Source of the DNA: Chloroflexi bacterium UBA4730
GTDB lineage: Bacteria; Chloroflexota; Limnocylindria; P2-11E
Assembly (NCBI GenBank): GCA_002404155.1
Contig: DHJC01000043.1
Coordinates: forward strand, 1-7,510
Direction of reading: 5' to 3'
DNA length: 7,510 bases
Shown: positions 1 through 6,100 of the stretch, in pieces
Layout: every line of letters begins with the position of its first letter
How positions within the stretch are numbered: the stretch's first letter is position 1
Notes under the pieces: model-generated
What the model was told of the DNA's origin: nothing
Seen by the model: only the letters and a program-made list of their open reading frames with translations
The model's database searches: none
Program-made: the position numbers and the translations under genes

Positions 1-13
1 ACCCTCTTGACAT

Positions 14-18
14 AGGAG
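14..18 (+). promoter_or_regulatory. Shine-Dalgarno site for the HNH-like gene
   Basis: AGGAG lies six bases before the GTG at 25. This fixes that GTG as the start of the HNH-like gene, although it is not an ATG. It is the clearest ribosome binding site seen in the window. Confidence 0.7.
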
Positions 19-24
19 CATCGT

Positions 25-640
25 GTGAAGTCCTGCCTGCTGTGCCTGCGCGCCGACCGGCCGATGACGCGAGAGCACGTCTTCGCGCACTGGCTTGTAC
101 GCCGGGTGCACGGCGGGCGCCTGATCGCCTCGAACGCGTCGCGCGGTGGGACGCTATCGACGACCGCGCCGGTACGGATCGCAGGCGTGACCGCCGCCGT
201 CTGCGCCGAGTGCAACGCCGGCTGGATGAGCACGCTCGAAGACAGCTTCCGACGCGCGGTCTTTGCTCGTCCGCAGGTCGGCACGCTCCAGGCGGCAGAC
301 CGCATCACGCTGAGTCGCTGGTTTACGAAGACCGCGGTGCTGCTCGCCCATGCGCGGGGCGGCGCGCTCGTCGATGCTGCCCAAGGGCCGCAGCTCGGTT
401 GCCGGCATGCCCGATGACGTCGAGGTGTTCTTGGCGCGGCGACGTCGACCACCGCAGCGCCTGGACTTCACGTTCGACCCGAGCACGGCTCGCGTTGCCA
501 TCCTGGTCGATGACCTCGTCGGGCACGTCGCGGCGCGCGGCGCGCTCGCGAGCCGTCACGGCACCCAGCTATGGCCGTTGCGCTCGCACCTGCTCCGCTG
601 GGAAACGCTTCCCGTGATCACGGCGCTCATCGGCGAGTGA
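25..640 (+). pseudogene. HNH-endonuclease-like zinc-binding protein, frameshifted
   Basis: The first reading frame (GTG at 25) encodes two zinc knuckles typical of treble-clef HNH-like proteins: C4-LL-C7 followed by REHVFAHWL (E17, H18, W23), then C60-AE-C63 followed by NAGWMSTLE. This frame ends at a TGA at 415-417. The rest of the protein continues in the frame one base further on: MLPKGRSSVAGMPDD, then VEVFLARR, to the TGA at 638-640. A single extra base near 370-373 would explain the break, and removing it gives a continuous protein of about 205 residues. Family members with this CxxC/EHVF/CNxGWM layout are mostly uncharacterised; nuclease activity is inferred from the fold, and the canonical last HNH residues are not evident. 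The gene converges on the glycine-rich remnant that follows. A sequencing error is possible, but the long cyclase gene downstream is free of indels. Confidence 0.7.
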
Positions 641-662
641 CGGGCAGCGACCAAGAGAAGCC

Positions 663-752
663 TTAGCCGTTGCCACCCGAGCGGCCGCCGCGTTCGCCGC
701 CCGAATCCCCGCCGCTGTTGTGGTCCCCGCCGCCGTTGTCGCCCCCGCCCAC
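663..752 (-). pseudogene. Glycine-rich C-terminal tail remnant
   Basis: On the minus strand 28 codons run into a TAA at 665-663. They encode an almost pure Gly/Asp/Asn/Ser tail with an acidic-polar pattern (GGGDNGGGDHN, then SGGDSGGERGG, ending RSGGNG). Such tails end many actinobacterial secreted or membrane-associated proteins, including some Ser/Thr kinases. Just upstream, a TGA at 755-753 interrupts the frame, so the body of the protein is missing. The loss falls exactly where the plus-strand recombinase fragment begins (about 743-752), which suggests a recombination junction. The identity of the parent protein cannot be told. Simple-sequence DNA could produce such a frame by chance, which limits confidence. 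Confidence 0.45.
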
Positions 753-841
753 TCATCGGCAACGCGGTCCGCAAGCTCTTCGAGCGCCTGAAGTCCCGCA
801 CCGGGATCCGCGACCTCTGTGCGCACATGCTCCGGCACACG
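743..841 (+). pseudogene. Tyrosine recombinase (phage integrase family) fragment
   Basis: The frame reading PLIGNAVRKLFERLKSR and then TGIRDLCAHMLRHT matches the segment of tyrosine recombinases around box II of the catalytic domain. It contains the H-x-x-R-H signature: His at 824-826, Arg at 833-835, His at 836-838. There is no start codon. The upstream box I arginine and the downstream nucleophilic tyrosine are both missing, and recognisable similarity stops immediately after the RHT, with a stop codon at 887-889. About 33 codons survive out of the roughly 300-400 of a normal integrase, so this is a non-functional relic. It suggests that an integrative element was once here. It abuts the glycine-rich remnant on the left and the HEPN-like gene on the right. 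Confidence 0.72.
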
Positions 842-879
842 CGCTCGGTGCACCGAAGCGCCCGTAGGCTTGCGCCTTC

Positions 880-1408
880 ATGGATGTAGCCGACTTCACG
901 TCACTCGCGACCTACGTGACGTTCATGCAAGAGGACATCGCACGCGAGGTGGGCATCTATCACTCCGGCCAGCTGCTCTGCGCGCTCGGATTAGTCGTCT
1001 ATACGGAAGTGCTCGGCCGCGTCCTCCGATGGAACGACGACCAAGCGAACTTCTACGGCGGCCCGCGCGGAGACGAAGAACTGTATCGGCACTTCCAACG
1101 CCTTCTTCGACGAGCTCAGCGACGAGCACGCAGGGTGGCGAAAGGCGTGGGAAGCCGAACACTCAACGACTGATCTGTACGAGTCACTCCGATCAGGTCT
1201 CGTGCATGAGTACGCACCGAAGGTCGACGCGGAGTTCCGGATGGCGGGCCGGTGGCCGCTCGGCGTCGGAGAAGAAAGCGGCGTACTCGTCTTCGAGGTT
1301 GAGGGCTACTTCAATGCTTTCGCTGCCGCAGCCAACACGCTGCTTCAGCGTCTGATGCTCGATCCGTCGAGCTCGCTGCCGCCCGCCCGCTACCGACGTG
1401 ATCAGTAG
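880..1408 (+). pseudogene. HEPN-like helical protein, frameshifted
   Basis: An ATG at 880 opens a frame reading MDVADFTSLATYVTFMQED and then IAREVGIYHSGQLLCALGLV, YTEVLGRVLRW. The conserved continuation NAFFDELSDEHAGWRKAWEA, then YESLRSGLVHEYAPK, lies one frame further on and ends at the TAG at 1406-1408. Dropping one C of the CC at 1095-1096 joins the halves as YRHFNAFFDEL, giving about 175 residues. The joined protein is predicted mostly alpha-helical. Its R-S-G-L-V-H (Arg codon 1190-1192, His codon 1205-1207) fits the R-x4-H motif of HEPN-domain RNases, although the usual polar Asn/Asp after Arg is Ser here. HEPN membership is inference; the wider family is uncharacterised. No Shine-Dalgarno site is visible. 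If the extra C is real, the product lacks the putative catalytic motif. Confidence 0.6.
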
Positions 1409-1434
1409 CCGACAAGCCGGTTGCGCCAAGCTGA

Positions 1435-1485
1435 TCTCGCACTGGGCCTGACACCGTAGGCGGCCCTTTTCCCCCTAGTGCGAGA
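1435..1485. terminator. Convergent-gene hairpin, probable terminator
   Basis: Arms TCTCGCACTGGG (1435-1446) and CCTAGTGCGAGA (1474-1485) pair over 12 positions with one G-T wobble. They enclose a second possible stem, GGGCC (1444-1448) with GGCCC (1462-1466), followed by TTTT (1467-1470). The structure lies 26 bases after the stop of the plus-strand gene and includes the TAG of the minus-strand gene (1477-1475). The inner stem plus T-run would stop plus-strand transcription. The outer stem could serve both directions, but no T-tract follows it on the minus strand. Confidence 0.5.
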
Positions 1486-1738
1486 CGGAGTCGCGGATCA
1501 GCGGACCGAACCTGCGCGTGTACGTTCGCGTCCGGTAGGGCGCAAGAAGCTGGGGCAGCACCGGGCGTAGCAGGGGGTCCGCGGCAAGGATCCGCTCGAC
1601 GATCGCGTCCCGCTGGTGCGGCGCGAGCCGCCGGAGCTCCCGCAACGTCCGGACGTTCGCGTCATCCTCGACGACGCGGACCCGCGCGGGGTACGCGGTC
1701 ACTGGTTCGTCGGGCCATCCGACTACAAACGGATCCAC
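1475..1738 (-). CDS. Small protein of unknown function, possibly 5'-damaged
   Basis: An 87-codon frame starts at GTG 1738-1736 and ends with TAG at 1477-1475. It has good GC-rich codon use and is rich in Arg, Leu and Asp; a likely helical stretch (ANVRTLRELRRLAPHQRDAI) precedes an Arg-rich tail (RTRTYTRRFGPLIRD). No family is recognised. The frame stays open upstream through FRHGTVTWDRDLGTSAAR and VWFV to a TGA at 1807-1805. This looks coding, so the GTG may not be the true start. An ATG at 1815-1813 begins MNRERF one frame off, and adding one base in the TTT run near 1799-1801 would join it as MNRERFRHGTVTW, a protein of about 112 residues. The gene may therefore be a pseudogene broken near its start. 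No ribosome binding site supports either start. Confidence 0.45.
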   Translation of the reverse strand: MDPFVVGWPDEPVTAYPARVRVVEDDANVRTLRELRRLAPHQRDAIVERILAADPLLRPVLPQLLAPYRTRTYTRRFGPLIRDSVSH

Positions 1739-1768
1739 GAACCAAACACGTGCAGCGCTCGTACCCAG

Positions 1769-1797
1769 GTCACGGTCCCAAGTAACGGTCCCGTGAC
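1769..1797. repeat. Short inverted repeat with internal direct repeat
   Basis: GTCACGG (1769-1775) and CCGTGAC (1791-1797) are perfect 7-bp arms around a 15-base centre. The same stretch carries a direct repeat, ACGGTCCC at 1772-1779 and 1785-1792. It lies inside the possible 5' part of the preceding minus-strand gene, so it may be chance within coding sequence rather than an operator. Confidence 0.35.
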
Positions 1798-1887
1798 GAA
1801 ACGCTCACGATTCATGACGAGAGATGGGCGTACTGCCCAGCCGGACAGGCCGACGGCTGCCCGGTAAGGGGCGGCCGTCCTACGAGC

Positions 1888-1909
1888 AAAGTCCGTCGCG
1901 AAGGACTTT
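1888..1909. other. Perfect 7-bp hairpin
   Basis: AAAGTCC (1888-1894) pairs with GGACTTT (1903-1909) around an 8-base loop. It starts just past the TAA (1913-1911) of the minus-strand coding relic, so on that strand it sits where a terminator would be expected. There is no T-run after the stem. Confidence 0.4.
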
Positions 1910-1910
1910 C

Positions 1911-1967
1911 TTACCCGCCGCGCTTGCGGGACTTGATCGTGACGTTGTCGGGCCCGACGGCGTCGTC
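1911..1967 (-). pseudogene. Possible C-terminal coding relic with an upstream in-frame TAG
   Basis: Reading the minus strand into the TAA at 1913-1911 gives DDAVGPDNVTIKSRKRGG, which has the look of a natural basic C-terminus. It is preceded by an in-frame TAG at 1970-1968. Before the TAG the same frame reads VSALAYAFTG, so a CAG-to-TAG nonsense change in FTG-Q-DDAVGPDN is conceivable. Similarity to any family is not recognised, and the frame turns arginine-rich and unconvincing beyond about 2005. The hairpin just downstream fits a gene end. Evidence is thin. Confidence 0.25.
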
Positions 1968-2070
1968 CTAGCCGGTGAACGCGTAGGCGAGGGCCGAGAC
2001 TCGCGGCCATCTAATCACGCGTGGCCGGCATCCTCGCCGTCGGGGGGTCGCCTTGGAGACTAAAGATTGG

Positions 2071-2176
2071 TCGCCGGTGGCCAAAATGTCGCGTCCAGCT
2101 CAACTACTGAGCCGGAGACCACAGTTCGACGCCGGTGATGACCAGAGTTTGGCGGGCGTTTTGGCCGACCCGGCGA
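2071..2176. repeat. Imperfect inverted-repeat unit of about 106 bp
   Basis: The left arm TCGCCGGTGGCCAAAA (2071-2086) matches the reverse complement of the right arm TTTTGGCCGACCCGGCGA (2159-2176), apart from two extra bases in the right arm. The 8-bp core GGCCAAAA/TTTTGGCC is perfect. Inside are the near-identical direct repeats GACCACAGTT (2117-2126) and GACCAGAGTT (2140-2149). There is no gene within. Candidates are a small MITE-like element, a recombination or operator site, or the end of a lost insertion sequence. Confidence 0.45.
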
Positions 2177-2218
2177 TAGTCGCTGACTCCGTTCGCTCGA
2201 TGACGAGAGTGGAAGGGC

Positions 2219-2500
2219 TTAGAACGCCCCGGGTTCGTCCTCGTCACGGATGGTCTGCGCGCCCGCCCCGTTCAGGACCTGCATCGCGCGGTTGCGCTCC
2301 TCGCCGGGGCACTGAACCGACACGACCGCGCCGCCGCGCCGGATCGCACGGGTAAATGCGGCCGCGTCCGGCCCATGGCGCCCGAGGGTTGACCCGACGA
2401 CCAGCCCGATGACCGCGAATCCGCCCACGGCACCGAGGGACCCGAGCACGAGTCCGACTGGATCGTTCCCGAGGTTGCCCCAAATGCTGAGACCGGCCAC
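2219..2500 (-). pseudogene. C-terminal part of a general-stress-like protein with glycine zipper
   Basis: The minus-strand frame from GTG 2500-2498 to its stop at 2221-2219 encodes 93 residues. A Gly/Val/Leu-rich stretch (about residues 15-40, DPVGLVLGSLGAVGGFAVIG and on) resembles a glycine-zipper membrane segment. It is followed by DAAAFTRAIRRGGAVVSVQC and a helix ending ALNxAGAQTI-like (residues RNRAMQVLNGAGAQTIRDED). This order (glycine zipper, RRGG-x-VVxV strand, helix, acidic end) is that of the C-terminal half of the general stress protein 17M/YflT-type family. The usual N-terminal half is absent: the frame meets a TGA at 2518-2516 after only six more codons (LGIVLV), and the asd remnant lies beyond. 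I read it as a truncated gene. It could instead be a small intact membrane protein starting at the GTG. Family assignment is by pattern only. Confidence 0.5.
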
Positions 2501-2518
2501 GAGAACGATTCCGAGTCA

Positions 2519-2656
2519 GGGTGACGTGGGGAGAGGAGATAGAGGCTCCGGAAGTGGGCCAGTTGACATCCTGCGGTGTTCGCCGAGCTCGGATCGCCCT
2601 CGCGGTCGGCGTTTGGTACACGGCCATCCGGAGGCCACTGGCAGGACGCTGAGTCG
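2519..2656. other. Junction filler between the stress-like stub and the asd stub
   Basis: The asd frame stays open through this stretch (to TGA 2518-2516), but its composition stops resembling the enzyme at about 2656. An alternative minus-strand frame from ATG 2627-2625 (MAVYQTPTARAIRARR) shows no recognisable domain. On the minus strand, 2568-2550 reads TGTCAACTGGCCCACTTCC. This is reminiscent of the TGT-started ends of IS21-type insertion sequences, but that cannot be confirmed from one copy. Confidence 0.35.
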
Positions 2657-3055
2657 GAGCGCCTTGACGTGGTCGAAGTTCACTTCGGCCAGAAGGTTCG
2701 GCACGTCCGCATCCATTCGATGCGTGCTCGCGTTGCTGAAGACGTGATGGCCGGCCTTCGCGAGGGCGGCCTCGTGCTCCTGCGCGGCGTCCGTGGGTAA
2801 CGCACTGAAGCAGAGGTCAGCGTCGACGTCGGCCCGGGTGGGCTCAAGCTTCATGTTCGCGACCGACTCCGGCATCGGCGCGGGCAGGTGCCAGTGCACG
2901 GCGTCGGCGTAGCGCTTGCCGGCGCTGCGGTCGGACGTCGTGAGCGCGGTCAGCTTGAACCACGGGTGATCGGCCAGCAGGCTGATGAACCGCTGCCCGA
3001 CCGTACCCGTCGCGCCCAAGACCGCGACCATCCGCTGCTTCGTGACGTGTGCCAT
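2657..3055 (-). pseudogene. asd: Aspartate-semialdehyde dehydrogenase, N-terminal fragment
   Basis: From ATG 3055-3053 the product reads MAHVTKQRMVAVLGATGTVG, with the NADP-binding G-x-x-G-x-x-G (G14, G17, G20), followed by QRFISLLADHPWFKL. Further on come DLCFSALPTDAAQEHE and HHVFSNASTHRMDADVP, then NLLAEVNFDHVKAL. This is the nucleotide-binding domain of Asd in the archaeal/fungal-like branch, which reduces aspartyl phosphate in lysine, threonine and methionine synthesis. Similarity stops at residue 133 (2657), before the active-site Cys of the NPNC motif and the whole catalytic and dimerisation domain, so the product cannot be active. The normal length is about 350 residues. GTGs further upstream are less likely starts because the family begins near the dinucleotide-binding strand. 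It is divergent from the cyclase gene, 47 bases apart. Confidence 0.85.
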
Positions 3056-3090
3056 CTCGTCAAAGTGTGACGCATCCGCGCCCACCGCCC

Positions 3091-3096
3091 TAGCAT
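3091..3096 (+). promoter_or_regulatory. Possible -10 box of a leaderless cyclase transcript
   Basis: TAGCAT fits the actinobacterial TAnnnT -10 pattern and ends six bases before the GTG at 3103. No Shine-Dalgarno sequence precedes that GTG. This spacing is what leaderless mRNAs show, with transcription starting at the initiation codon. No good -35 box is visible. Confidence 0.4.
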
Positions 3097-3102
3097 CGGC
3101 TC

Positions 3103-6100
3103 GTGCCAGGCACCGCGCCTTCGACCGGCTTGGCCGGCGAGCGGCGCATCGTCACCGTGCTCTTCTGCGACCTCAAAGGCTCGACCGCGCTCGCCGAGTC
3201 GCTCGACCCGGAGGCATGGGCGGAGCTCGTTGACGGCGCGTTCCGAGCCCTGCGCGGGCCGATCGACCGCTACGAGGGCACCGTCGCGCGAGTGATGGGT
3301 GATGCGATCCTCGCGTACTTCGGCGCGCCGGTCGCGCACGAGGATGATCCCCAGCGGGCGATCCTCGCGGCGTTCGAGATGCGTCGTGAGCTCGCCCAAT
3401 ACCAGGCGTCGCTCCCCGCCGGCCGGAGCGTCGACCTCGCGATCCGGGTCGGCATCAACACCGGGCTGGCCGTCGTCGGCGACAGCGGCGGGCAGGGTAT
3501 CGAGTACACGGCACTCGGCGATGCAGTGAATGTCGCCGCGCGGCTCCAGGCCGCCGCGCCGATCGGCGGGATCGTCGTCGGTGCCGCGACTGAGCGGCAA
3601 GTGCGTGACGCGTTCGAGCTACGGCCGCTCGGCCCGCTCGAGCTGAAGGGACGCGCGGCACCGGTCCTCGCGTTCGAGGCGCTTCGGCACCGGGAGGGCA
3701 CGCGCGCGGCGCACGCAGTCCCGGTGGTGGGTCGCAAGACCGAGCTCGACGTGCTTCGCGAGGCCGCGGCCGACGTGCATGCGGGAGTCGGTCGCGTCGT
3801 CGCCATCGTTGGCGACTTCGGCCTCGGGAAGACGCGCCTGCTCGAAGAGGTGCGGACCGAATGGGAGCGGCTCGGCGGTGGATCGTGGAGCGAGGCGCGC
3901 GCCCAGTCGTATGGCGGCGCGACGCCCTATCTCCTGCATCGTCAGTCCATCTTCGACGCGTGCGGCGTGCGCTCCGAAGACCCGCCCGCCGTCGTGCGCG
4001 AGCGGGTGGAAACAGCGTTCACCCGTCTCGGCCAAGACGCGGAGGCGATCGCGACGCTCGGCTGGATGCTCGGGATCCCGCCCGAGGGCGCGCAACCGCC
4101 TCCCGCCGAGGTCTTGCGCGATCGGATATCGCGCACGACGCAGGATCTGCTTCGGCGCCGATCAGGCGAAGGCCCGAGCGTGGTCGTGTACGACGATCTG
4201 CACTGGGGCGACCCTGCCTCGGTCGACCTCATCGGCGAGCTCTTCGTCGTCGCGGAGGACGCGCCGATCCTGTTCCTCTGGACGATGCGACCGGAGCGCG
4301 AGTCCGCGGCCTGGCGGCTGAAGGAGCGGGCGGCGCGTGACTACCCGCACCTCTACCGAGAGCTCGCGGTCGCGCCGCTCGACGCCGACGCCTGCCGGCT
4401 ACTCCTTGGAGCGCTGATGCCCCGCGCGCGTCTTCCGGAAGCGCTGCTCTCGCAGGTCATCGAGCGCGCGGAGGGGAACCCGCTCTTCGTGGAAGAGCTC
4501 GTTCGGGCGATGGAGGACCAAGGTGTCGTGCGCCGCGACGGCGAGACGGTTGTCGCCGGCGATATCAACGACTTGCGGCTTCCCGAGACCGTCCAGGGCA
4601 TCGTGGCGGCACGGATCGATCGGCTCGATCCCGACAGCAAGCACACCCTGCAGCTCGCGTCGGTCATCGGACGGACCTTCGACTACGACGTCTTGCGAAC
4701 GCTCGACGATGCTGATGGGCTCGACCGGCGGCTTGTCACGCTGCAGCGCGGCGAGCTCATCCGCGAGCTGCAGCGTGAGCCGGACCGCCGGTTCGCGTTC
4801 CGCCACGCGCTGACCCAGGAGGCCGCGTACGAGTCCCTGCTGCAGCGTCGCCGTCGTGAGGTCCATCGCCTCGTCGCCGAAACGCTGGAGCTCCGTCATC
4901 AGGCACGGCAGGAGGAGTTCGCCGGGATCATCGGGCGGCACTTCGCGGACGCCGCGGATCCGCGCGCGGTCGGCTATCTCCGCGTGGCCGGCGATCGCGC
5001 GCTGCGGGTTCACGCGATCGACGACGCGATCGAGAACTACCGTGCGGCGATGGGGCTCATCACGCCGTCGGCCGAATCCGAGCTCGTCACCGCGGTCGCC
5101 CTCGGACTCGGCCGCGCCTACGAGTTCAAGGGTCGCCACGACGACGCGCTCGCGACCTACGAGGCGCTCGAGCAGCAGGCTCGTGAGCGAGGTTCAGCGA
5201 CGATGGAAGCTGCCGGGCTGACCCAGCGGATCATCATTTTCGCCACGCCGACCAGCCGCCGCGACCTCTCGATGGCCGTTCGGCTGCTGAAGGTCGCGAC
5301 GCCACTCGCTGAGCGTGGCGGCGATCCGCGCGTCAAAGCGCGCCTCGGCTGGGCCCGTATGGGTGTCGCCGCCTGGACCGGCGACTACGACGGGGCGATG
5401 ACGGCCGGGCAGGAAGCCGTGCGCCTGGCTCGAGAGCATGGATTGCGCGACGTGCTCGCACTGACGCTCAACGATCTCGCGAGGGCGATGATCGGCGACG
5501 GCCGGCTCGATGACGCTAAGCAGCCGCGCGACGAGGCGATCGCGTTGCTACGCGAGCTCGGCGACAAGCCGATGCTCGGCGACGCGCTCGGCTCCCGCGC
5601 CCTCGCTGCACTCGCGGATCACGATTTCCGGACCGCGCTCGGCGCGGCCACCGAGGCGCGTGCGATCGCCGACGAGATTCACAACGACTGGGGCCGGTCG
5701 TTCGCGGACATGAATCTGAGCCGCGCCCGGGCCGAGACCGGTGACTTCGGTGCGGGGATCGAGCTCGGCGAATCGTGTGTGGCCTATGGCGATCGCGCCG
5801 GCTTTGTGATCGCCCAGGTGGGCATGCGCGCCGAGCTCGCCAGGGCGTACTGGGAGTCCGGCGACCCGGTACGCGCGACCGAGCACCTGCATGCCGGCCT
5901 CCGGATCGCTGAAGAGAAGGGCTCCGCCGTCATCCGCTGGGCGGCCGCGGACGGCCTCTACATCGCCCTCCAGAGCGACGATCCCGCGGCGACCGACGGA
6001 TGGCGCGCGTTCATCGAGGAGCATGAGCGCGGACTCGAGCGGGAACGCCAGGACGTGCAGGTGCTCAGTCAGGTCGCGTCGGAGCTCCTTGCCGGTCAGC

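Larger units (their letters stand above)
1816..2218. other. Mostly non-coding stretch with relics and inverted repeats
   Basis: No convincing complete gene is seen on either strand. The open frames here have low-complexity Arg/Pro/Ser compositions typical of antisense GC-rich DNA. What it does hold: a 7-bp-stem hairpin (1888-1909), an 18-codon coding relic on the minus strand (1911-1967), and an imperfect 16-18-bp inverted repeat about 106 bp across (2071-2176). The last two are described separately. Confidence 0.5.

Noticed and set aside
7..12. TTGACA, a perfect -35-like hexamer
   Set aside because: A -10 box at normal spacing would fall inside the HNH-like gene after its ribosome site and start codon, so it cannot drive that gene.
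670..867. Proline-rich plus-strand frame of 65 codons
   Set aside because: It is the antisense of the glycine-rich stub followed by an off-frame reading of the integrase relic; it has no domain.
819..1355. 178-codon plus-strand frame
   Set aside because: It overlaps the HEPN-like gene in the wrong frame and has shadow-like Arg/Ser composition.
2244..2627. 127-codon minus-strand frame starting MAVYQTPTARAIRARR
   Set aside because: It overlaps the better-supported stress-like frame and turns into Arg/Gly/Pro-rich out-of-frame sequence.
2950..3600. 216-codon minus-strand frame opposite the cyclase domain
   Set aside because: It runs antisense through the conserved cyclase motifs and out of frame through asd.
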